Shown: piece by piece, positions 1-7,676 of the stretch
How the letters are laid out: the number at the start of each line of letters is the position of its first letter
Position numbering within the stretch: the first letter of the stretch is position 1
Assembly (NCBI RefSeq): GCF_042656585.1
Contig: NZ_JBHSPG010000023.1
Length of the DNA: 64,000 nucleotides
Reading direction: 5' to 3' (one strand)
From: Thalassorhabdus alkalitolerans
Lineage (GTDB): Bacteria; Bacillota; Bacilli; Bacillales; Marinococcaceae
Notes under the pieces: model-generated
Told to the model about the DNA's origin: nothing
Databases searched by the model: none
Seen by the model: only the letters and a program-made list of their open reading frames with translations
Translations under genes and position numbers: made by a program

Positions 1-61
1 TTTTAGAAGAATAAAACCTTTTAGTAGTTTCTTTACAGTAACAATGTAGAGGAGGATCTGG

Positions 62-1750
62 ATGAAAGAGTGGTTAAAATACTGGCCCAAAAGGCTTCCA
101 TCATCGTTAAGCGTTCCTAAAACCACCATTGTTGATAATCTGGAAGTATCTGCAAAGCGTTACCCGGATAAGGTTGCTGTATATTATTACGGTTCAGCTT
201 TTACCTATGAAACTATATTTAAGGAAGTAAACAGGCTTGCAGCGTTTTTGCAAAAGGAATGGCATATGAAAAAAGGCGACCGTGTTATTTTATACATGCA
301 AAACTCTCCTTCCTTTCTTATTTCATATTACGGAATCTTACAAGCAGGTGGCGTAGTGGTCCCGGTAAATCCTATGAACAAGGAACAGGAAGTCGCGTTT
401 TATATTGAAGACAGTGAAGCTGAAATCGCGATCGCAGGGCAGGAGCTCCTTGGAAACATCCAAGGGCACCTGGGCCAAACAACATTGAAAAATATATTAG
501 CTGCATCTTATGGCGATTTTGTATCAAGTCCAAAGTATCGGAAGGATCTCCCGGATGAAGCAATGCTTCCGTCTGGGGATAGTCAATCAAATGAAGGAAT
601 TCATACTTGGGAGGACATGAGGGAGAGCAAGTATGAATTATCTCCTGTCTTTGTTAATAGTGAAGATCTTGCCTGTCTGCCCTATACATCAGGGACAACC
701 GGAAGGCCGAAAGGGTGCATGCATACTCATTATTCCATACAGGCCAATCTTGCAGCAGCTAAGGACTGGATGAGCATGACCCCAAATAGTGTCTCCCTTG
801 CTTCTTTGCCCTGGTTCCATGTGACCGGAATGCAGCACAGTATGAATGCACCTCTTTTTGCAGGAGGGGCCATCGTGATTATGACGCGCTGGAACCGAGA
901 AACAGCTGTGAGATTGATTGAGGATTATGGGTGCACAAATTGGATCAATATCAGCACCATGGTAGTAGATTTTCTTTCACACCCAGAGATCGAAAAGAAG
1001 AATTTATCGTCATTACAAGTCATAGGCGGCGGAGGTGCTCCTTTGCCAGAAGCGGTAGGGAAAAAGCTGCAGCTGCTTACAGAGATCACTTACTGTGAAG
1101 GGTACGGGCTAAGTGAAACGATGTCACAAACTCATTTCAATCCACCAGATCGTCCTAAGCTTCAATGTTTAGGGATTCCTTCATTTGATGTAGATGTTAT
1201 CATGCTCGATCCATCAGCTGGTGAAGAGATTCCCCTTGGCCAGCAGGGAGAGATTGCCGTATCAGGTCCCCAGGTTTTTAAAGGATACTGGCGCCGGCCT
1301 GAAGAAACTGCTGAATCGTTTATTCAAAAGGACGGAACTGCTTATTTTCGTACCGGAGATATAGGATATATGGATCCTGAAGGCTACTTTTTTATGGTCG
1401 ATCGAAAAAAACGCATGATTAACACAGCAGGTTTTAAAGTATGGCCTTCAGAAATAGAATCGGTTCTTTATCAGCATGAGGCTGTCCAGCAGGCATGTGT
1501 GGTAGGGGCTCCTGATCCAAGGACAGGGGAAGTGGTTAAAGCCTATGTGGTCCTTCAAAAGGGATACGAACCCAGTGAAGAACTGGCACAAAATGTAATA
1601 GATTGGAGCCGGAACCAAATGGCTGTTTATAAAACGCCAAAGGAAATCCATTTTCTCGAAGAGCTTCCCAAGACTGCAAGCGGTAAAATACTTTGGCGTA
1701 CTCTTCAGGACAGGGAATGGAACCGGGCGCGAGAGGAGGAGAAGGCTTGA
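62..1750 (+). CDS. AMP-dependent acyl-CoA synthetase (long-chain fatty-acid CoA ligase type)
   Basis: A 562-residue ANL-superfamily adenylating enzyme, expected to activate a carboxylic acid with ATP and transfer it to CoA in the cytoplasm. The P-loop-like signature YTSGTTGRPKG lies at residues 208-218. A GYGLSET motif follows, then YFRTGDIGY and DRKKRMINTAG, and the catalytic lysine of the C-terminal subdomain is in the LPKTASGK motif near residue 540. The length is normal for the family. The ATG is preceded by GAGGAGGATCTGG. The stop codon overlaps the TTG start of the next gene (TTGA), so the two are probably translationally coupled. The acid substrate cannot be read from the sequence. The hydrolase partner downstream hints at a small catabolic unit, which is inference. 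Confidence 0.9.
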   Translation: MKEWLKYWPKRLPSSLSVPKTTIVDNLEVSAKRYPDKVAVYYYGSAFTYETIFKEVNRLAAFLQKEWHMKKGDRVILYMQNSPSFLISYYGILQAGGVVVPVNPMNKEQEVAFYIEDSEAEIAIAGQELLGNIQGHLGQTTLKNILAASYGDFVSSPKYRKDLPDEAMLPSGDSQSNEGIHTWEDMRESKYELSPVFVNSEDLACLPYTSGTTGRPKGCMHTHYSIQANLAAAKDWMSMTPNSVSLASLPWFHVTGMQHSMNAPLFAGGAIVIMTRWNRETAVRLIEDYGCTNWINISTMVVDFLSHPEIEKKNLSSLQVIGGGGAPLPEAVGKKLQLLTEITYCEGYGLSETMSQTHFNPPDRPKLQCLGIPSFDVDVIMLDPSAGEEIPLGQQGEIAVSGPQVFKGYWRRPEETAESFIQKDGTAYFRTGDIGYMDPEGYFFMVDRKKRMINTAGFKVWPSEIESVLYQHEAVQQACVVGAPDPRTGEVVKAYVVLQKGYEPSEELAQNVIDWSRNQMAVYKTPKEIHFLEELPKTASGKILWRTLQDREWNRAREEEKA

Positions 1751-2778
1751 ATCAACGTGTAGAAACAGTGACAGGTCCGGTTGATGCAAGTAAGCTTGGA
1801 AAAACGCTCGTCCATGAACATTTCTTTTTTGGCTATCCAGGGTTTCACGGAGACTTTACAAGAGGAAGGTTTGACTGGAATGAAAAACGTAACCAAGGTA
1901 TTGAAGTAGCAGAGCGGATAATGCAGCATGGAGTTGAAACAGTAATTGATCCAACTCCAAATGATTGTGGCAGGAATCCCTTATTGCTGCGAGAAATTTC
2001 TGAAGCCACAGGCCTTCAGATTATATGCTCGACTGGTTACTATTACGAAGGGGAGGGAGCCACACCTTACTTTACATTTCGTCAAAGCCTTGGAACGGCA
2101 GAAGATGAAATACACGAATTATTTCTCACAGAGGTGACGGAAGGAATTGAGGGAACAGGTATTAAACCAGGCATAATTAAGCTAGCATCCAGCAAAGGTG
2201 AAATCACTCCATATGAGAAGATGTTTTTTCGGGCTGGAGCGAAAGTTCAGGCGCAGACAGGAATTCCCATTCTCACTCATACACAGGAAGGTACTATGGG
2301 ACTCGAACAAGTGAAGCTCTTACTTGAGCATGGAGCTGATCCATCAAAATTAGTGATTGGGCATATGTGCGGTACAACAGATATTCATCAACATTTTGAA
2401 GTATTAAAGCAGGGAGTGTACGTAGCGTTTGATCGTTTTGGCCTGCAAGGAATAGTGGGGGCTCCTGCTGATGAAGAAAGGATGGCCGTTTTTTTAGGGC
2501 TGGCTGCTCTGGGATATGAAAAACAGCTTCTCTTATCTCACGACACGGTTAATATCTGGCTTGGAAAAGAGCCGATTCTTCCTGAATCAATCGCCCATTT
2601 GTTGAGGAATTGGACTCCTGTTCACTTATTTGAAAGAATAATTCCGATGATGAAGGAAAAAGGCTGTCCGGAAGAAAAGCTGAATAAGATTTTAAACGAG
2701 AATCCGATGCACATCTTTACAGGCAGAAAGGAGGAAGCAGAAAAAAACAATCAGGCGGGAAAAGCAGGCTTATCATAA
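1747..2778 (+). CDS. Phosphotriesterase-family metal-dependent hydrolase (lactonase-like)
   Basis: A 343-residue amidohydrolase-superfamily protein of the PTE/PHP/lactonase group. Metal ligands are visible: the HEH pair at residues 23-25, a candidate carboxylated lysine in GIIKLASS near residue 145, then LTHTQ, IGHMCGTTD and the terminal LLSHDT aspartate. I place the start at TTG 1747, directly after GAGAGGAGGAG and overlapping the ligase stop codon; an in-frame ATG at 1693 would lie inside the ligase gene without a good ribosome site. Family members hydrolyse lactones, phosphotriesters or N-acyl amino acids, so the substrate is open. B. subtilis has no equivalent at this locus as I recall, which marks the pair as accessory. 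Confidence 0.85.
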   Translation: MNQRVETVTGPVDASKLGKTLVHEHFFFGYPGFHGDFTRGRFDWNEKRNQGIEVAERIMQHGVETVIDPTPNDCGRNPLLLREISEATGLQIICSTGYYYEGEGATPYFTFRQSLGTAEDEIHELFLTEVTEGIEGTGIKPGIIKLASSKGEITPYEKMFFRAGAKVQAQTGIPILTHTQEGTMGLEQVKLLLEHGADPSKLVIGHMCGTTDIHQHFEVLKQGVYVAFDRFGLQGIVGAPADEERMAVFLGLAALGYEKQLLLSHDTVNIWLGKEPILPESIAHLLRNWTPVHLFERIIPMMKEKGCPEEKLNKILNENPMHIFTGRKEEAEKNNQAGKAGLS

Positions 2779-2797
2779 ATTGGTCAAAAAATAAAAA

Positions 2798-2836
2798 AAG
2801 AGTGTCTAGGTGAGCATAGACCACAAAGACACTCTT
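2798..2836 (-). terminator. Terminator of ylaI, possibly bidirectional
   Basis: A 10-bp perfect stem (AAGAGTGTCT / AGACACTCTT) with an inner GGT/ACC extension lies between the two convergent genes. On the minus strand it is followed by a long T-run; on the plus strand the T content is weak. Confidence 0.75.
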
Positions 2837-2838
2837 AC

Positions 2839-3042
2839 TTATTTCCAGTTATCCTCTTTTGTTTTGCTTTGATACATAGTAAAATTCCCGCTAGCCCAAC
2901 GTTCATTAGTTTTTTCACTTATACGTTCATGACAGGGATCACACATATAGGTATGGATCGGCCTGTTTCTAAGTCGTTTGGCTAAAGGGGAATCATCTTT
3001 TAAGTCGTTGATTGTATCACAAATGACACATTTCACTTTCAT
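2839..3042 (-). CDS. ylaI: YlaI-like small zinc-ribbon protein (DUF2197)
   Basis: A 67-residue protein with two paired-cysteine motifs, CVIC near residues 5-8 and CDPC near residues 34-37, which look like a zinc ribbon. The central RLRNRPIHTYMC segment is nearly identical to what I recall of B. subtilis YlaI. ATG is preceded by AGGTGGAATC. It is transcribed toward the hydrolase gene and ends at a shared hairpin. In B. subtilis ylaJ lies between ylaI and ylaK; I see no ylaJ here. The function is unknown. Confidence 0.8.
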   Translation of the reverse strand: MKVKCVICDTINDLKDDSPLAKRLRNRPIHTYMCDPCHERISEKTNERWASGNFTMYQSKTKEDNWK

Positions 3043-3327
3043 GATTCCACCTCAGTTCATCTCAATCATTAATTGTACTGCCTTTTCTCAGTATAACATG
3101 GGAAAGAACAGCCGACTACTTGCCAATGACGTAGAAAAGCGTGTGATTTGCCTTTTATTATAAAGAAGAGAAATAATACAGAGTACAAGGATTTTACAGG
3201 TGTTGCGTCGTATAACTTATATAAGGTAGTTTTAGGGTAGTGTGATCAAGGTAAAGATAAAGTAGATGCATACAAGGATGTAGAAAGCTTTTAAGTAAGG
3301 GCGACTATTGATTGGAGGTTTGTTCTA

Positions 3328-3783
3328 ATGGCAAACAAAGTTGAACAACAATTGACTGAGGATTTATTACCACTCTTACAAAAAGAAAGATATGTAACGA
3401 TAGCTACGGTAGATTACGAAACGAACGTACCTAACGTAAACGCTATTTCCTGGGTGTTTGCCCCGGACAGCAAACGTGTTTGTTTCGCTATTGATAACCG
3501 CTCCCGAATTGTGGAAAATATTAAAAAGAACCATGGTATGACAATGACTGTCATTGGCAGCGGCTCTACGTATTCAATTTCCGGAAAGGCAAGCATTAAA
3601 GCAGAGAAACTGGAAGGTGTCCCTCTTAAGCTTGCTTTAATTGAATTGTCCATTGATGAAATTCGAGATGTGATGTTTTATGGCGCACGTATTTCTACAG
3701 AACCAAGCTATGAAAAAACATATGATGCAGAAGCAGCAGCTAAGCTTGACAAACAAGTAATGGATGCGATTAAAAAGGCTTAA
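3328..3783 (+). CDS. Pyridoxamine 5'-phosphate oxidase-like flavin/cofactor-binding protein
   Basis: A 151-residue protein with the split-barrel fold pattern of the PNPOx-like family: an N-terminal helix, then strands RYVTIATVD and NAISWVFAP, a NRSRIVENIKKN segment, and SGKASI. Such proteins bind FMN, F420 or heme; the true ligand is not evident. It is too short to be a canonical PdxH. ATG follows GGAGGTTTG. It stands alone between ylaI and phoH and is closed by its own terminator. Confidence 0.75.
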   Translation: MANKVEQQLTEDLLPLLQKERYVTIATVDYETNVPNVNAISWVFAPDSKRVCFAIDNRSRIVENIKKNHGMTMTVIGSGSTYSISGKASIKAEKLEGVPLKLALIELSIDEIRDVMFYGARISTEPSYEKTYDAEAAAKLDKQVMDAIKKA

Positions 3784-3813
3784 GCCGGGAGGTCTCCTGG
3801 TTTGGCTTTTTTT
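3782..3813 (+). terminator. Terminator after the PNPOx-like gene
   Basis: A hairpin with AAGCC/GGCTT and GGAG/CTCC pairing is followed by seven Ts. Confidence 0.7.
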
Positions 3814-4016
3814 GTTCTTTTAATGGGAAGAAGAAGCAGGGTCATTTGTTAAAGAATACATGATGGAAAGTTTTATGGACAAATCCTCAAACGCCGTCAA
3901 TATTATCCCCATTCATGCATAGTAAGTAATAAGAATCTTTTTTAACCACTCACTCCTAGAGTTAGATGATAACAGAAAGGTTTAGGTATGAGACTCGTTA
4001 GTCGGGAGGAAGCCTA

Positions 4017-5336
4017 TTGAAAAAAATCTATGTATTAGACACAAATGTCCTGTTGCAGGACCCACGTGCTATTTTTCAATTTGAAGAGCATGAAGTAGTG
4101 ATTCCAGCTGTCGTGTTAGAAGAAGTGGATTCAAAAAAACGGTATATGGATGAGATTGGCCGTAATGCTCGTCATGTTTCGAAAATATTAGATGGTTTGC
4201 GAGGCAAAGGGAAACTACATGAAGGAGTAGGAACGCAAGGCGGAGGCAGAGTCAGGGTAGAACTTAATCACCGCTCTTTTAAATGCTTGAAAGAAACGTT
4301 CGCAGAAATGACGAATGATAATCGCATTTTAGCTGTAGCTAAAAATCTGCAAAACGAAGTACAAGGGCAAAAAACTGTAGTGATTGTAAGCAAAGATGCG
4401 TTAGTAAGAGTGAAAGCTGATGCACTGGGTATTATAGCTGAGGATTTTCTAAGTGACAGGGTTGTAGAATACGATAATATTTACAGCGGTCATTTACGCA
4501 CGAAAGTACCCGCTGAAGTCCTGAATAAGTATTATAAAGATCAATCTTTGGCGGTTTCAGAAATAGGAAAAGATATACTGCGTCCTCATGAATTTGTTGT
4601 ACTGAAGGATATTCTCGGCGGTTCTGCTTCAGCTGTCGGAAAAGCAGATGAAACCGGAAAAGTGATCAGGCCTTTTTTAACAGAGCTTGATCAAGTCTGG
4701 GGAATTAAACCAAGAAATGTTGAACAAAAAATGGCTTTAGAGCTTTTGTTAAGACAAGATATACCACTTGTCACTTTAACGGGAAAAGCAGGAACAGGAA
4801 AGACACTATTATCTCTTGCGGCAGGCTTGCTGCAGACGGAAGATCTAGGCCGCTATAACAAGCTGTTAGTGGCTAGACCGGTTGTACCGGTAGGAAAAGA
4901 CATCGGCTTTCTTCCTGGAGAAAAAGAGGAAAAACTCAGGCCTTGGATGCAGCCCGTTTACGATAATCTGGAATTTTTGTTTAACACAAAAAAGCCCGGG
5001 GAAATTGACCAGATTCTAGCCGGTATGGGTTCAATACAGGTTGAGGCGTTGACGTACATCAGGGGTCGAAGCATTCCTGATCAATTTATCATCATAGATG
5101 AAGCTCAAAATTTGACCAAGCACGAAGTGAAAACCATTCTTACGAGGGTTGGAGAAGGAAGTAAAATTGTACTAATGGGCGATCCCGCCCAAATTGACCA
5201 CCCGTACCTTGATGAATTGAACAATGGTCTTGCCTACGTTGTGGAAACCTTTAAGTCACAAAGGGAAAGCGGACATGTGAAGCTTGAAAAAGGGGAGCGT
5301 TCCGGGCTCGCCCAGCTGGCAGCTGACTTGTTATAA
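4017..5336 (+). CDS. ylaK: PhoH-family ATPase with N-terminal PIN domain (YlaK)
   Basis: A 439-residue two-domain protein. Residues 1-150 form a PIN-type nuclease domain beginning with the VLDTNVL acidic motif. Residues 220-439 form the PhoH NTPase, with Walker A GKAGTGKT at 256-263 and Walker B IIIDEAQN near 360, as in superfamily-1-like helicase cores. PIN-PhoH proteins are linked to RNA processing. The start is TTG 4017, behind GGGAGGAAG with good spacing, and the sequence from there matches the usual MKKIYVLDTN opening. Its position upstream of glutaminase and ylaN is as in B. subtilis. Confidence 0.93.
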   Translation: MKKIYVLDTNVLLQDPRAIFQFEEHEVVIPAVVLEEVDSKKRYMDEIGRNARHVSKILDGLRGKGKLHEGVGTQGGGRVRVELNHRSFKCLKETFAEMTNDNRILAVAKNLQNEVQGQKTVVIVSKDALVRVKADALGIIAEDFLSDRVVEYDNIYSGHLRTKVPAEVLNKYYKDQSLAVSEIGKDILRPHEFVVLKDILGGSASAVGKADETGKVIRPFLTELDQVWGIKPRNVEQKMALELLLRQDIPLVTLTGKAGTGKTLLSLAAGLLQTEDLGRYNKLLVARPVVPVGKDIGFLPGEKEEKLRPWMQPVYDNLEFLFNTKKPGEIDQILAGMGSIQVEALTYIRGRSIPDQFIIIDEAQNLTKHEVKTILTRVGEGSKIVLMGDPAQIDHPYLDELNNGLAYVVETFKSQRESGHVKLEKGERSGLAQLAADLL

Positions 5337-5347
5337 ATCACTGAGCT

Positions 5348-5387
5348 AAAAGAAGGGAGAAAGAGGCAGCTCTATCTCCCTTTTCTT
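5348..5387. terminator. Bidirectional terminator between convergent genes
   Basis: The arms AAAAGAAGGGAGA and TCTCCCTTTTCTT flank a 14-nt loop, giving A/T-rich tails on both sides, between phoH (+) and the next gene (-). Confidence 0.75.
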
Positions 5388-5889
5388 ATTTGACAATAAA
5401 CTTTACAACATGTTTGATGGGGTTGTCTTTGTTGCTGCCGTTTTTCTCATAAACGTGGATTGGCCCGGTTTCTTTTAAAGGCTTTCCTTCATGAGAAAAA
5501 CCGATAATAAAGTTTTTTCCTTCTTGAAGGGAGTATGGAAACTGCTCACCGGATTTTGTTTCCACAACAACCTGGGAAGCATCAGCTGCCGGCTCTGCGT
5601 TCTCTAAAAATGGAGCGAAAGGGATACCAAATGTTCCATTAATGAGAGCTTCTTTTTTTGTGCGGATCGTATTTGTAGAAGATCTCTTTGGAACCTGGGC
5701 TCCTTCAGAAATTTCTTTGTCCCATTGTTTTGACACGGCCTTCTTATAATCTTCAAGGTGATCGTTTTCATCATGAAGCTCATCGAAGTACGTAGTAAGG
5801 TCAACCTTTCTATCATCAAAAATCCAAACTGTAGGATCGATGGTGATCGTATGTTTTATTCGTCCTTCAATCATTACTATAAAGTCCAT
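5386..5889 (-). CDS. Conserved Bacillaceae protein of unknown function (possibly YlaL-like)
   Basis: A 167-residue soluble protein without a signal peptide or membrane segment. It opens with an IKHTITIDPTVWIFDDRKVD stretch that I associate with a Bacillus family found beside phoH, sometimes labelled peptidyl-prolyl isomerase without clear support. The middle is polar, and the C-terminal half (from about residue 105) is strand-rich. I choose the ATG at 5889, which has AAGGAAGG about seven bases upstream; an earlier in-frame ATG at 5922 has none. It is convergent with phoH and divergent from glutaminase. Confidence 0.7.
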   Translation of the reverse strand: MDFIVMIEGRIKHTITIDPTVWIFDDRKVDLTTYFDELHDENDHLEDYKKAVSKQWDKEISEGAQVPKRSSTNTIRTKKEALINGTFGIPFAPFLENAEPAADASQVVVETKSGEQFPYSLQEGKNFIIGFSHEGKPLKETGPIHVYEKNGSNKDNPIKHVVKFIVK

Positions 5890-6025
5890 ACATATCCTTC
5901 CTTTCGAATCTAAAAACTGCAATAATTCTATCCTATCATAGATTGTTCATTTCTGAAGCAGGGTAAAGGAATGAATACATTATTTTATACAAAACATAAG
6001 GAAAAGGAAAACGGAGGAGGAGAGT

Positions 6026-6961
6026 ATGGCCACATCCATTTGCAGCAAGGAAGATTTAGAAAGAATGATTGACGATGTCAGACTATATACTAAGGATGGA
6101 AAGGTTGCAGATTATATCCCTGCCCTGGGAAAAGCAGATCCTGGAGCAGTCGCATGTTCTCTGTTTTTTGAAGACGGCAATGTGCTGACAGCAGGGGATA
6201 AAGAACAAAGATTTACGCTGCAGAGTGTATCCAAAATTATAACCTTGGCTCTTGCGTTAATGGACAGAGGAGAGGAGGAAGTTTTTTCAAGAGTAGGGAT
6301 GGAGCCGACAGGAGATCCTTTTAACTCTATAAGTAAGCTCGAAACAATGATTCCTTCAAAACCCTTGAATCCAATGATTAACGCTGGAGCACTGGCGGTA
6401 ACCAATATGCTTCATGGAAATACGAGTCAAGAAAAATTAGGCAGGCTTTTGGCATTTGTACATGACTTAACAGATAACACAGACATCACTTACTCAGAAG
6501 AAGTAGCAAAATCAGAGTACGAAACAGCAGATCTTAATCGGTCTCTATGTTATTTTATGAAACAGCACGGCGTTATTAAAGGAGATGTTGAGGAGCTGCT
6601 GGATTTATACACAAAGCAGTGCGCCATTGAGGTAAACTGCCTTGATTTGGCGAAAATTGGCTACGTTATTGGGAATCAGGGAAAGGACCCATGTACCGGA
6701 AGACAAATTGTCCCCCTTCATATTGCAAGGATAGTCAAAACCTTTATGGTCACATGCGGAATGTATAATGCCTCTGGAGAGTTTGCAATTAGAGTAGGGA
6801 TACCAGCTAAAAGCGGGGTTTCCGGTGCTGTGCTTGGAGCGGTCCCTTTTGGAGTAGGGATAGGAATATATAGTCCTTCCCTTGATGAAAAAGGAAATAG
6901 TATGGCAGGGATGAAGCTTCTTGAAACAATTTCCAAGCGATTTGATTTAAGTATTTTTTAA
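6026..6961 (+). CDS. glsA: Glutaminase A
   Basis: A 311-residue serine-dependent beta-lactamase-like glutaminase converting glutamine to glutamate and ammonia. The catalytic S-x-x-K is S67-V-S-K70 in LQSVSK. Family signatures NPMINAGALA (about 115) and the C-terminal SGVSGAVLGAVP block are present, and the length fits the family. ATG follows GGAGGAGGAGAGT. It occupies the ylaM (glsA2) position of B. subtilis, between phoH and ylaN. With TnrA also encoded in this window it belongs to nitrogen metabolism. Confidence 0.95.
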   Translation: MATSICSKEDLERMIDDVRLYTKDGKVADYIPALGKADPGAVACSLFFEDGNVLTAGDKEQRFTLQSVSKIITLALALMDRGEEEVFSRVGMEPTGDPFNSISKLETMIPSKPLNPMINAGALAVTNMLHGNTSQEKLGRLLAFVHDLTDNTDITYSEEVAKSEYETADLNRSLCYFMKQHGVIKGDVEELLDLYTKQCAIEVNCLDLAKIGYVIGNQGKDPCTGRQIVPLHIARIVKTFMVTCGMYNASGEFAIRVGIPAKSGVSGAVLGAVPFGVGIGIYSPSLDEKGNSMAGMKLLETISKRFDLSIF

Positions 6962-7145
6962 CCATGGAGGGTGTCCAGGAAAGTGAGGCACTGATCTCTG
7001 CAGGCAAGATTATCTCCTTGCAGGGTGGTTTTGGGTCATATTACGAAAGGAAAGAAATTGGGACAATTAGCTGCGGCATCTTGCTTTTTTTGTCTTTACC
7101 TTATATGATAGCACTACAACGAGTTCATAGTAGGAGGGATCACCC

Positions 7146-7427
7146 TTGAGCATAAAGGCAATGACTGAACATAGCGAGAAAGCTTATGCCCTTCTGAAAG
7201 CCGATGCAGAAAAAATCCGCAAACTCATTGAAGTTCAAATGGACAATTTAACAATGCCCCAATGTCCTCTTTATGAAGAGGTCCTAGATACTCAGATGTT
7301 TGGCCTTTCTCGGGAAATTGATTTTGCTATCCGTTTAAGCCTGATTGATGAAGAAACGGGAAAACATATTCTTGCAGAGCTGGAAAGAAAATTAGCGGCT
7401 CTTCATGAAGCTACCGTAGGCAAATAA
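7146..7427 (+). CDS. ylaN: YlaN family protein (iron/Fur-linked)
   Basis: A 93-residue helical protein. The core MDNLTMPQCPLYEEVLDTQMFGLSREIDF block (about residues 36-64) is almost invariant in the family. YlaN has been reported to bind Fe(II) and to influence Fur-dependent repression; that is recalled literature, not visible here. TTG 7146 lies 7 nt from AGGAGGG; ATG 7161 is a possible alternative. A strong terminator follows. In B. subtilis ftsW comes next; here it does not. Confidence 0.9.
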   Translation: MSIKAMTEHSEKAYALLKADAEKIRKLIEVQMDNLTMPQCPLYEEVLDTQMFGLSREIDFAIRLSLIDEETGKHILAELERKLAALHEATVGK

Positions 7428-7428
7428 A

Positions 7429-7466
7429 AATCCAAGCTATCCACAGATGATAGCTTGGATTTTTTT
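7429..7466 (+). terminator. Terminator after ylaN
   Basis: A perfect 12-bp stem AATCCAAGCTAT / ATAGCTTGGATT with a 9-nt loop, followed by a T-run. Confidence 0.9.
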
Positions 7467-7542
7467 ATGTGCAAAGAGACGCAGAGCTAAGAAAAATATA
7501 GTAAAAAAGAAAATAAAAACACATAGTAATGTTAGGTTTTTT

Positions 7543-7570
7543 TTGACAGATCATTTTGAGATGGTATGAT
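7543..7570 (+). promoter_or_regulatory. Sigma-A promoter of pycA
   Basis: TTGACA (7543-7548), a 16-bp spacer and TATGAT (7565-7570), about 100 nt upstream of the pycA start. Confidence 0.7.
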
Positions 7571-7676
7571 AAGTTGATAAGTATATTTAGAATAATCAGA
7601 CACCTAAGCGAACTATAAAAAGAAAAAGGTTTGCAGGCAAGGCAGATGGAGAGAAAACATAACAAGGAGGATGTTC

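Noticed and set aside
6964..7149. 61-codon plus-strand frame between glsA and ylaN
   Set aside because: No ribosome site with proper spacing, no recognisable family, and it covers the likely ylaN promoter.
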